Origin: Corallococcus sp. NCRR
GTDB lineage: Bacteria > Myxococcota > Myxococcia > Myxococcales > Myxococcaceae
DNA length: 64,000 nt
NCBI RefSeq assembly: GCF_026965535.1
Contig: NZ_CP114039.1
Span: forward strand, 2,356,001 to 2,420,000
Reading direction: 5' to 3'
The notes below the pieces were generated by a model. That model saw only the letters and a list, made by a program, of their open reading frames with translations. It did not search any database and had not been told where the DNA came from. This document shows positions 57,099 through 64,000 of the stretch, piece after piece. A program made the position numbers and the translations under genes. The first letter of the stretch is position 1. Every line of letters starts with the position of its first letter.

Positions 57099-57315
57099 GC
57101 GCGCTCCCGAGTCTTTCACGACACGTGCGGTTCGCGCCTCCCTCCGTGCTCGCCGTCCGCGTCGGATTGTTCCCGGTCCGTCCGAAAACGACGGGGCGCG
57201 TCGAGGACCGCCTGGCTGCCCTCCTGCCCTTGGGCCTGTTTCCGGTGTCGCGACCGGCACGAAGAGGGCCCGCATGGGTTGACGAGAGGCGGGCAGCTGG
57301 ACACAACTTCACTTC

Positions 57316-57690
57316 ATGTCCGACCGCATCCAGACCTATGCCGAGTTCTGGCCGTTCTATCTGCGCGAGCACTCGCAGGCGTCGACACGCTGGCTGCACT
57401 TCGCTGGCACCAGCCTGGGCGTGGGTCTGGGCATCACCGCCGCCGTCACCGGGCGCGGCGCGCTGATTCTCGCCGCCCTCGTGTGCGCCTACGGCTTCGC
57501 GTGGGCCAGCCACTTCAAGATCGAGCACAACCGGCCCGCGACCTTCAAGTACCCGCTCTGGTCGCTCATCTCCGACTTCCGCATGGCCGCGCTGATGCTC
57601 ACCGGCCAATTGGGCCCGCACCTGGAGCGCGCGAACTCCGGCGCGACGGCCGCCGCCACCCTGGCGCCGGCCCCCGTGCAGAGCCGTTGA
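57316..57690 (+). CDS. Mpo1/DUF962 family membrane protein
   Basis: 124 residues. It opens [33 protein letters not shown] and continues with [35 protein letters not shown], matching the DUF962/Mpo1 family. The conserved His residues (in REH, LHFAG, and KIEHNRP) correspond to the iron-binding positions known for yeast Mpo1, a 2-hydroxy-fatty-acid dioxygenase. Two or three membrane helices are present. Activity here is inferred from the family. Confidence 0.85.
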   Translation: MSDRIQTYAEFWPFYLREHSQASTRWLHFAGTSLGVGLGITAAVTGRGALILAALVCAYGFAWASHFKIEHNRPATFKYPLWSLISDFRMAALMLTGQLGPHLERANSGATAAATLAPAPVQSR

Positions 57691-57712
57691 CGCTCGCGGA
57701 TTCTTGGGTCCG

Positions 57713-58558
57713 CTACCTCGGCGGTGGCGGACCGAAGCGGCCCGCGCGGTACCCTGCGAAGGAGCTCAGGATGTCGTCCTGGGTGTCCCCGATGAACGGC
57801 CCGTGGCTCACCAGCGGCTCGCGCTGCGGTTGGCCCGCGTACAGCAGCACCCGCGCCCGCGTCGTCCCGGTGATGCGCACCGTGCTGTCTCCTCCCGACA
57901 CCGGACGGTCCAGCCAGCCCACCTGCCCGGGTTTCAGCGACTGACGCTCCGGCCCCACCGCGACCTCTCCCTCCAGCACGAGGAAGAAGCCGTTGTACGA
58001 AGCAGGCAGCTCCTGCGCGATGGATGCTCCCGGCTCCAACTGGAACTCCGCCAGCGTGACGGGCACGTAGTTCTTCGTCGCCGACCGCACCGTTCCCGAC
58101 GTGCCGCTGTAGAGCCGCACCTCCACGCCCGGCTCGCGCCGCACCGGCAGCTCCGCGTACGACAGGTCCTGGTAACCGGCGGGCACCCAGCGCTGCGCCT
58201 TCGGCAACGTGAGCCAGAGCTGGAGGATGCGCGCCTGCCCCATGTCGCCCTCCAGGCCCTCGCCGTGGATGACGCCGCTGCCCGCCGTCATCCACTGCAC
58301 GTCGCCTTCGCCCAGCTTGCCGCTGTCATGGGTCATCCCGCCCTTCACCACGAGGGTCACCGTCTCGAAGCCCGCGTGCGGATGCGGCCCGCCGATGGGC
58401 TTGCCGTCGATGCGGTCGTCCATCAACAGGATGAACGGATCCGACCGCGCGTAGTCCTCCGGTGAGATGACCGGCACCACCGTGTGCGCGGGCCCGAACT
58501 GCCCCTGCGTGGGTTCGGGCAGGTCGATGATCCGCTCCAGCCTTCGCTGCGTGCTCAT
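57713..58558 (-). CDS. Pirin family protein
   Basis: 281 residues. The bicupin pirin pattern is clear: PFILLMDDRIDGKPIGGPHPHAGFETVTLVVKG (metal His/Glu), MTAGSGVIHGEGL, LQLWLTLPKAQRWV. Pirins are iron-binding and may act as quercetinases or redox co-factors. The gene follows the OYE reductase by 21 bases on the same strand, so it is the second gene of a two-gene operon. Confidence 0.92.
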   Translation of the reverse strand: MSTQRRLERIIDLPEPTQGQFGPAHTVVPVISPEDYARSDPFILLMDDRIDGKPIGGPHPHAGFETVTLVVKGGMTHDSGKLGEGDVQWMTAGSGVIHGEGLEGDMGQARILQLWLTLPKAQRWVPAGYQDLSYAELPVRREPGVEVRLYSGTSGTVRSATKNYVPVTLAEFQLEPGASIAQELPASYNGFFLVLEGEVAVGPERQSLKPGQVGWLDRPVSGGDSTVRITGTTRARVLLYAGQPQREPLVSHGPFIGDTQDDILSSFAGYRAGRFGPPPPR

Positions 58559-58579
58559 GACGGTTCCCTCCTTTCCGGC

Positions 58580-59668
58580 TCAGCTCAGAGCCGGGTAGCT
58601 GGTGAAGCCCTGCTCCTCGCCCTGGAAGAAGGTCGACGCGTCCGGCGTGTTGAGCGGCGCGGACCGGCGGAAGCGCTCCGGCAGGTCCGGGTTGGCGAGG
58701 AACGGCACGCCGTACGCCACGAGGTCCGCCTCGCCGCGCTCGATGACCGCTTCGCCGCTCTGCGCGTCGTAGCCGCCGTTGGCGATGATGACGCCCGGGA
58801 ACGCCTTGCGGATCGCCGGGGTGATGCGCTGCTCGGGCGCCGGAGCGGCGGGGCCCGTGACGAGCTCGGTCACGTGCAGGTAGCCCAGGCCCAGCTTGCC
58901 CAGCTCGCGGGCCAGGTACGTGAAGGTCTCCGTGGGCGTGGAGTCGTGCATGCCCGTGTATGGGAAGTTCTGCGGGAAGAGCCGGTAGCCCACTCGGTCC
59001 GCGCCGAACACCTCCGCCACCGCCCGCGCCGCCTCCAGCGGGAGGCGCGCCCGGTTCTCGATGCTGCCGCCGTACGCGTCCGTGCGCTGGTTGGAGCCGT
59101 CCCGCAGGAACTGGTCCAGCAGGTAGCCGTTGCTGCCGTGCAGCTCCGCGCCGTCGAAGCCGGCCTCCTTCGCGTTGCGTGCGGCCTGGCGGAACTGCTC
59201 GACGATGCCGGGGAGCTCATGCGTCTCCAGGGCCCGGGGCGTCACCGCGGGCTTCTTCCCCTGGAACGTGAAGACCTCCTGCTGGACGGCGATCGCGGAG
59301 GGCGCCACCGGCAGCTCGCCCCCGTGGAAGTCCGGGTGCGAGACGCGCCCCACGTGCCACAGCTGCGCGAAGATGAGGCCGCCCGCCGCGTGGACCGCGT
59401 CCGTCACCTTCTTCCAACCCGCCACCTGCTCCGGCGAGTGGATGCCCGGCGTGCGGATGTAGCCGACGCCCTGGGGGCTGACCTGGGTGCCCTCGGAGAC
59501 GATGAGGCCCGCGGACGCCCGCTGCGCGTAATAGGTCACCGCGAGGGGGTTGGGGACGTTGCCGTCCACCAGCGCCCGGCTGCGGGTCATGGGGGCCATC
59601 ACCAGCCGGTTCTTCAGTTCGAGCCGGCCCAGGCGCAAGGGGGAGAGGAGCTTGAGTGTATTTGCCAT
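58580..59668 (-). CDS. Old Yellow Enzyme-type alkene reductase
   Basis: 362 residues. MAPMTRSRA, FAQLWHVGRVSH, GFDGAELHGSNGYLLDQFL and SNQRTDAYGGSIENRARL are landmarks of FMN-dependent OYE/NemA-type ene-reductases. His in AELHGSNGY is the family's substrate-binding His. It should reduce activated alkenes or nitro compounds with NAD(P)H. It is divergent from the AraC regulator at 59703 with 34 bases between start codons, and it is followed by pirin, so an electrophile-stress operon is likely. Confidence 0.94.
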   Translation of the reverse strand: MANTLKLLSPLRLGRLELKNRLVMAPMTRSRALVDGNVPNPLAVTYYAQRASAGLIVSEGTQVSPQGVGYIRTPGIHSPEQVAGWKKVTDAVHAAGGLIFAQLWHVGRVSHPDFHGGELPVAPSAIAVQQEVFTFQGKKPAVTPRALETHELPGIVEQFRQAARNAKEAGFDGAELHGSNGYLLDQFLRDGSNQRTDAYGGSIENRARLPLEAARAVAEVFGADRVGYRLFPQNFPYTGMHDSTPTETFTYLARELGKLGLGYLHVTELVTGPAAPAPEQRITPAIRKAFPGVIIANGGYDAQSGEAVIERGEADLVAYGVPFLANPDLPERFRRSAPLNTPDASTFFQGEEQGFTSYPALS

Positions 59669-59702
59669 GGCCGTTGAATGCTCCAGGCGCTATGGACGTG
59701 CC

Positions 59703-60689
59703 ATGGCATCCAGTCCAAATAAATTGACCGATCGTCCACAAACGGTGGAGGGACAGGGGGCGGATGTCCTGGCGGAGGTGCTGGACACCCTGCGCCTGTC
59801 CACCCGGATGCACGGCCGCTTCGAGCTGTTCGCCCCGTGGGGGCTCCAGTTCGGGACGACCCCGGGCGCGCACATCATCCTCGTCGCGCGCGGCGGGGCT
59901 CGGCTGGAGGTGGAGGGCGTGCCGGAGGCCCTGGAGTTGTGCGCGGGGGACCTGGCGGTGCTGCCGCACGGCGGAGGCCACACGCTGCGCGACGCGGAGG
60001 GCAGCCCCGTTCATGTCCTGGAGCACGGGGCCTGCGCGAACGCCCGCGGCAAGGGCTCCATCCGGCTGGGCGGCGAGGGCGAGCGGACGACGCTGGTCGC
60101 GGCGTCGTTCCAACTGGGGGTCGCGCCGCGCACGCTCCTCTTCAAGGAGCTGCCTCACGTCATCCACCTGGCCGCGGACGACGCGGCGACGGCGCCTTCA
60201 CTGGCGTCCACGGTCCAGTTGATGCTGGCGGAGAGCGCGTCGTCGCATCCGGGCGCCACGGTCATCATGAGCCGGCTCGCGGACATCCTGCTGGTGCAGG
60301 CGCTGCGGGCGCACATCATGAAGTCGGAGGGGGCGTGCCGGGAGAGCGGGCTGCGGGCGCTGTCGGACCCCCAGATTGGCAAGGCGCTCGCGCTCATCCA
60401 CGAGCGCCCCGAGGAGCCCTGGACAGTGGAGAGCCTGGCGTCCGCCGTGGCGCTGTCGCGGTCCGGCTTCGCGGCGCGCTTCAGCGAACTCGTGGGAGAG
60501 CCGCCGTTGGAGTACCTGGTGGGATGGCGGATGATCAAGGCCGCCCAGCTCCTGCGTGAAAGCGAGCTGCCCCTGAGCGAGGTCGCTCCGGCCATCGGCT
60601 ACCAGAGCGAAGCGTCCTTCAACCGGGCCTTCAAGCGCTGGGACGGGACCGCTCCCGGCGCGTACCGGCGCAGCCACCGCCGGGCGTGA
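59703..60689 (+). CDS. AraC family regulator with cupin sensor domain
   Basis: 328 residues from ATG 59703. The N-terminal cupin (FELFAPWGLQFGTTPGAHIILVARGG, CAGDLAVLPHGGGHTL) is the AraC_binding_2/cupin_6 type. The C-terminal double helix-turn-helix is at about 222-320 (DPQIGKALALIHERPEEPWTVESLASAVALSRSGFAARFSELVGEPPLEYLVGWRM ... IGYQSEASFNRAFKRWDGTAPGAYRR). Its divergent position next to the OYE-pirin operon suggests that it regulates those genes. Confidence 0.93.
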   Translation: MASSPNKLTDRPQTVEGQGADVLAEVLDTLRLSTRMHGRFELFAPWGLQFGTTPGAHIILVARGGARLEVEGVPEALELCAGDLAVLPHGGGHTLRDAEGSPVHVLEHGACANARGKGSIRLGGEGERTTLVAASFQLGVAPRTLLFKELPHVIHLAADDAATAPSLASTVQLMLAESASSHPGATVIMSRLADILLVQALRAHIMKSEGACRESGLRALSDPQIGKALALIHERPEEPWTVESLASAVALSRSGFAARFSELVGEPPLEYLVGWRMIKAAQLLRESELPLSEVAPAIGYQSEASFNRAFKRWDGTAPGAYRRSHRRA

Positions 60690-60724
60690 GTCTGTCATTA
60701 GCGGGCCGTTGGAGGCGCGGCGCC

Positions 60725-61702
60725 TCAATCTGACCGACAGTCGAACAGGTCTTCCAAGGCCACATCGGGCACGCTCTTCTCGGTGCATTCCCGTCGGAGT
60801 TCGCCGACGAGGGCGTCCGGTGCCGTGTCCTGCTCCGCGGTCGACACAGGGCCGTCGAATCCATGCTCTTCCTGCGCAGGGGCTGACATGGGAGCGCCGA
60901 AGTCACATTCCTCCGTGCAGGGGCGTTTCTCTGGTGTGGAGTCCTGCGGGGTTGATGACACGGGGGGAACGTGGGCCTCGGGTGATGCCTGTTCCTTGGC
61001 CGCGGGGACAAAGGCGTCCAGCACTCGCTCGTCGCACGCCTTCAGCAGCGCTGGGAGCTCGTGATGAAGTGCCTGTGTGTCGCGCTCGTGCAGGATCGCC
61101 ATCACGCGGAAGGCCCACTCGCGCAGCGCCTCTCCGCCCAGATGAGGCAGCAGTTGGGCGGCTCCTCCCAGGAAGGCCCGCTGCAGGGACTGAACGAGGA
61201 GCACGTGCCCGGGACGTGCCGCCACTCGCGCTGCCTGCCGCAGCAACTCGAATTCCGCCTGCGCGCAGGCTTCCCCCGACTCCCAGCGCGCCGCGTCCTG
61301 AAGCCGGAAGCACGCGCTCCCCAGCCGGTCCAGGTCGAGGTCCGAAGCTTTCTCGCAGCAGTCGACCAGCAGCTCCACCAGCACCTGCCGCTTGAGGCTG
61401 AAGTAGCCCTCCAGAAGCCACCGGGCATCCGGGTTGCTCGCGTCATGCAGCGCCAGGCCCAGGTTCTCCAATGTCAGCGATTCATCCAGCGGCACCGCGC
61501 GCGTCTTGCGTCCGGGGCGCTGCACCACCAGGCCCCGCGCCGCCAGCCGTCGCAGCGCCTCGCGGATGGTGCCCCGGCATACCTCATAGCGCCGCGCCAG
61601 CTTCGCTTCGGAGCCGAACTGCCCGCTCGGGTGCAGCCGCCCCAGCGCGATATCGCGCTCGATTTGCGCCTCCACATAGGCCACGAGCCCTCGCCGTTCC
61701 AT
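60725..61702 (-). CDS. GntR-type transcriptional regulator, copy 2
   Basis: 325 residues from ATG 61702 (AGGAAGGGG upstream; ATG 61708 is nearer the site). It is closely similar to the regulator at 17544-18827: winged helix EAKLARRYEVCRGTIREALRRLAARGLVV, then EGYFSLKRQVLVELLVDCCEKASDLDLDRLGSACFRLQDAARWE and GHVLLVQSLQRAFLGGAAQLLPHLGGEALREWAFRVMAIL. The C-terminal 90 residues are acidic and low complexity, ending ALEDLFDCRSD. The last codons and stop lie inside a degenerate copy of the palindrome repeat (60730-60753). Three palindromes and the TGTCAGACCCCT element lie around it. The effector ligand is unknown. Confidence 0.85.
   Translation of the reverse strand: MERRGLVAYVEAQIERDIALGRLHPSGQFGSEAKLARRYEVCRGTIREALRRLAARGLVVQRPGRKTRAVPLDESLTLENLGLALHDASNPDARWLLEGYFSLKRQVLVELLVDCCEKASDLDLDRLGSACFRLQDAARWESGEACAQAEFELLRQAARVAARPGHVLLVQSLQRAFLGGAAQLLPHLGGEALREWAFRVMAILHERDTQALHHELPALLKACDERVLDAFVPAAKEQASPEAHVPPVSSTPQDSTPEKRPCTEECDFGAPMSAPAQEEHGFDGPVSTAEQDTAPDALVGELRRECTEKSVPDVALEDLFDCRSD
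60730..60753. repeat. Degenerate palindrome copy at the 3' end of GntR copy 2
   Basis: CTGACCGACAGTCGAACAGGTCT differs at a few positions from the 18918 palindrome core. It encodes the C-terminal residues and precedes the stop codon of GntR copy 2, so the repeat and the coding end coincide. Confidence 0.6.
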
Positions 61703-61726
61703 CCCCATCCCCTTCCTCGTTCCAGC

Positions 61727-61755
61727 ATGGCCATCCAACCACAGGGGTCTGACAT
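61727..61755 (-). promoter_or_regulatory. TGTCAGACCCCT element, copy C, upstream of GntR copy 2
   Basis: Identical over its 29 bases to copy B at 18851-18879, and it ends 25 bases upstream of the GntR copy 2 start, against 24 for copy 1. The conserved spacing supports a promoter role. Confidence 0.6.
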
Positions 61756-61803
61756 GGACGTGCGCGCCTGCCGAGCCAGCGCGCCCCCGGGCGGCATGGG
61801 GCG

Positions 61804-61832
61804 AAAACCTGTCCGACAGTCGGACAGGTTTT
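61804..61832. repeat. 29-base perfect palindrome upstream of GntR copy 2
   Basis: Arms AAAACCTGTCCGAC (61804-61817) and GTCGGACAGGTTTT (61819-61832) flank a central A. It is the 18918-18944 palindrome extended by one base per arm, and lies about 100 bases upstream of the regulator start. Confidence 0.85.
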
Positions 61833-62116
61833 GAGGCAATCGGGCCCGGGCGGGCGCCTCCATCCGTGCCCCACGTTGGCGTTCGCGCACGCACGAGGTC
61901 GCGCTTCCGCCGAACCGGCGTGGACTCGGGGCACATGCGGCGGAACCCTGTCCGACAGTCGGGCGGGTTTTGCGGCAACCGGGCAGGTGCCGCTGCTCGT
62001 TTCCCGTCTTGCCGCCCGTGCACGCCTCCATCGCAGCGCTCCGTGAGGCGTGCATCCTCGCGGAGGACTTCGGGGCGCAGGACTTGTTCACGGGCCGCTG
62101 GCCGCCTGCGTGGGGT
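61833..62116. other. Non-coding region between GntR copy 2 and the oxidoreductase gene
   Basis: Together with 61703-61832 this is a gap of over 400 bases without a gene. It contains the palindromes and TGTCAGACCCCT element given separately; the remaining sequence is GC-rich with no further signal that I can support. Confidence 0.6.
61944..61970. repeat. Variant palindrome copy upstream of GntR copy 2
   Basis: AACCCTGTCCGAC - A - GTCGGGCGGGTTT, differing by one base in the left arm and two in the right arm from the perfect form. Centre about 139 bases from the copy at 61804-61832. Confidence 0.75.
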
Positions 62117-63382
62117 TCAGCTTTCTTCCTTGGGCGGCGGGCCTCGGAAGGCATCCAGCTTCTTCGCGGCCTCCAGCTTCACCGCCTTGCCCTCCTGCGC
62201 GGAGCGGTAGAGCGCTTCGATGATGCGCATGTCCGCGAGCCCTTCTTCGCCCGGCGTGTGCGGGACGATGTTCTCCTGCACGCAGCGCGAGAAGTGGTCC
62301 ATCTCCCGGGCGAACTGGCTGGGCTGGCTGAAGCTGCGCTCCACCGTGTCGTCCGCCTTGGGGAAGGACTTGGACTTCATGCCCACGCGCAGGCGCAGGC
62401 CGCTGTAGGAGAAGCCGGGGTCCATGGAGGCCCAGCCGTCCGTGCCCATCAGCCGCAGGTCCTTCGTCTCGTGCGTGCTGTAGTGGCTGGTGCAGTGCGC
62501 CTGGAAGCCGGAGGGGAAGCGCAGGTGGAAGGCGAAGGACTCCTCCACCTCCTTGAAGCGTGGGTCGTTGGGGGTGCTGTAGCTGAAGCCCTGCACCTCC
62601 GTGGGCTCCTCGCCGCTGAAGTAGCGCGCGGCGGAGAGGCAGTAGATGCCCACGTCCGGCAGCGCGCCTCCGCCCGCCAGCGACTTCTTGTGACGCCACT
62701 GGTTGGGGTCGCCCTGGTTCTGGCCGTTGTTCGCGGTGAAGAGCTTGAGCGTGCCCAGTTCCTTGTTGCGCGCCATCTGGATGACCGCGCGGTGGTGCGG
62801 TTCGTACTGGAGGCGGTAGGCGATGCCCAGCTTGCGGTCCGCCTTCTTGCAGGCGTCGATCATCTGCTGGCACTCGGCCGAGGTGTTGGCCATGGGCTTC
62901 TCGCAGAAGACGTGCTTGCCCGCCTGCGCCGCGCGCACGGTGAACTCCGCGTGCATGCTGTTGGGCAGGACGATGTAGACGGCCTGCACTTCCGGGTTGT
63001 CTTTGATTTGATCGAACGACTTGTAGTCGTAGAGGGCCTTGTCGGCGACGCCGTACTGCTTCGCGATGGCTTGTGCCTTCGCTCGGTCACCGCTCACCAG
63101 CGCCACGAGCTTGCCTCGCTTCATCTGTCCGAAGGCGGGGAGGAGTTCTTCCAATGACAGGTGGCCCAGGCCGACGACGGCCCAGCCCACGCGCTCGGAT
63201 TCGGGCTGCGGGTTGGGTGGGCCGGGGCGCTCGCGCTCCGTCTTGGCGTAGGTGTCCGGCAGCTTCACCTGCGGCGCGGTGGCGGCGAGCACCGGAGGCA
63301 TCCATGCGCTCGCGGTGAGGAGTCCCCCCGTGGCTCCAAGCATGCGCCTGCGGGTCCACAGCCGGGGTGTGTCGTCCATCAT
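62117..63382 (-). CDS. Tat-exported Gfo/Idh/MocA oxidoreductase
   Basis: 421 residues from ATG 63382 (AGGAGG eight bases upstream). It begins with a twin-arginine signal TRRRMLGATGG and a Pro-rich linker. The Rossmann loop is VVGLGHLSLEELLPAF; EKP occurs in HVFCEKPMANT, and YRLQYEPHHR and GGGALPDVGIYCLSAARYF continue the pattern. This matches glucose-fructose-oxidoreductase-like periplasmic enzymes, which keep tightly bound NADP and interconvert sugars, rather than cytoplasmic inositol dehydrogenases. Substrate unproven. It diverges from the gene at 63516. Confidence 0.9.
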   Translation of the reverse strand: MMDDTPRLWTRRRMLGATGGLLTASAWMPPVLAATAPQVKLPDTYAKTERERPGPPNPQPESERVGWAVVGLGHLSLEELLPAFGQMKRGKLVALVSGDRAKAQAIAKQYGVADKALYDYKSFDQIKDNPEVQAVYIVLPNSMHAEFTVRAAQAGKHVFCEKPMANTSAECQQMIDACKKADRKLGIAYRLQYEPHHRAVIQMARNKELGTLKLFTANNGQNQGDPNQWRHKKSLAGGGALPDVGIYCLSAARYFSGEEPTEVQGFSYSTPNDPRFKEVEESFAFHLRFPSGFQAHCTSHYSTHETKDLRLMGTDGWASMDPGFSYSGLRLRVGMKSKSFPKADDTVERSFSQPSQFAREMDHFSRCVQENIVPHTPGEEGLADMRIIEALYRSAQEGKAVKLEAAKKLDAFRGPPPKEES

Positions 63383-63515
63383 TCGCGGGCCTCCTGGTGT
63401 CGGTGCTTGAAGCGGTTGGAATCCAAGCGCCGGATGGGACGAGAGGGGTGGGCTTCTCCTGGTCCGACGTGGGGGGCTGTTGGAAACAGGATCGAGGCGG
63501 CGTGTGCTTCCGCCC

Positions 63516-64000
63516 ATGACGACCTCTCCTGAACAGCGCGGTGATGCCGCGTCCTTCTCCTCCTATTTCGCCGGCCGCGCTGTCGCCGAGCGCGGCTTCG
63601 TGTGGGGCGCCCCCGACGGAGCCCAGGCCCTGGCGGACGCGTCGGATGTGGTGATCCACCGGTGGGACGAACGTGGGCTGAAGGTGGCGTGCATGGTGAA
63701 CCGCGCGCGGGACCCGGCGCGGCGCTTCGCCCTGACGCGTGAAGAGGTGACGGCGCTGGCCCTGCGCTGTCTCGATGCCGGCGCGGCGCGCTCTCCTGCG
63801 CGACGTGTGTCCATCGAAGTGTTCGAGCTGGGCACGCCGCCCACTCCCGAGGACCGGGCGCGGCTTTCACCGCTGCGCAGGGGCTCGGGCGCGGAGGGCG
63901 TCGACATCACTCCGTGGATCCTGGCCCCGTCCACTGGAGCCCTCTGGTCCGGAGCTCCGCTGGGTGGCTTCTTCGTCGGACGGCGCTTCTTCCAGGAGGT
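63516..64000 (+). CDS. Unrecognised protein, 5' part only (cut by right edge)
   Basis: The first 161 codons of a gene cut by the right edge, start ATG 63516, frame open to the end. It opens MTTSPEQRGDAASFSSYFAG and continues with RALTREEV-type helices and SIEVFELGTPPTPEDRARL, then PWILAPSTGALWSGAPLGGFFVGRRFFQE. The last bases suggest a membrane segment may begin near the edge. I do not recognise it. It diverges from the oxidoreductase gene with 133 bases between starts. Confidence 0.55.
   Translation, partial: MTTSPEQRGDAASFSSYFAGRAVAERGFVWGAPDGAQALADASDVVIHRWDERGLKVACMVNRARDPARRFALTREEVTALALRCLDAGAARSPARRVSIEVFELGTPPTPEDRARLSPLRRGSGAEGVDITPWILAPSTGALWSGAPLGGFFVGRRFFQE

Overview
The window looks like the chromosome of a predatory myxobacterium of the Myxococcaceae (Myxococcus/Corallococcus type). 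The evidence is a uniformly very high GC content with G/C-ending codons, an infC gene that matches Myxococcus xanthus Dsg including its probable AUC start codon, three proteins with MYXO-CTERM-like tails, a Sit-type lipoprotein toxin with its immunity gene, a myxobacterial membrane Ser/Thr kinase followed by a DUF2381-like gene, and many small lipoproteins. I see no rRNA, tRNA, CRISPR array, insertion sequence or prophage. The species call is inference.

Layout. Bases 1-8000 hold the start of a DUF1592-type lipoprotein, an M3 metallopeptidase lipoprotein, a Cys-rich lipoprotein followed by two small envelope genes, an MFS exporter and a BNR-repeat surface protein. Bases 8100-16000 hold infC, a trypsin-like protease, a LysM/lysozyme-like protein, small basic or zinc-ribbon proteins, a DUF2267 protein, a HAD 5'-nucleotidase, a START-like secreted protein and a DUF5131 protein. 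Bases 16000-24000 hold a LysR/SDR divergent pair, a GntR-type regulator (copy 1), a DUF2381-like/kinase operon, a helix-hairpin-helix lipoprotein, and a small HTH gene translationally coupled to a SEC-C methionine aminopeptidase.

Bases 24000-43800 are an alpha-glucan utilisation locus. It has a secreted pullulanase, two GH13 amylase lipoproteins, a complete MalK-MalE-MalF-MalG importer whose MalF carries a long extra N-terminal sensor-like region, two glucodextranase/DOMON-like envelope proteins and a large outer-membrane barrel. A toxin-immunity cassette (39507-42134) sits inside it: a SitA-type lipoprotein with an AHH-like nuclease end, followed by an immunity protein that fuses Imm11-like and SUFU-like domains. 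A plausible flow is extracellular debranching and hydrolysis, entry through the barrel, capture by MalE/DOMON proteins, then import by MalFGK.

Bases 43800-64000 hold a DUF4032 kinase-like protein, a secreted Cys protein, a membrane metallophosphoesterase, a thioesterase, a GAF histidine kinase, a fruB-fruK pair without a visible EIIBC, a methyltransferase, a PD-(D/E)XK-like nuclease with a helical partner and a small membrane protein behind a BlaI/CopY-like tandem operator, an Mpo1-like membrane protein, a pirin/Old-Yellow-Enzyme operon with a divergent AraC regulator, the second copy of the GntR-type regulator, a Tat-exported GFO/IDH/MocA oxidoreductase, and a gene cut by the right edge.

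The two GntR-type paralogues (18.8 kb and 61.7 kb) share not only protein sequence but also upstream architecture: a long perfect palindrome, then a conserved TGTCAGACCCCT element, then the start codon. This suggests duplication together with control sequences, or spread of a dispersed regulatory repeat.
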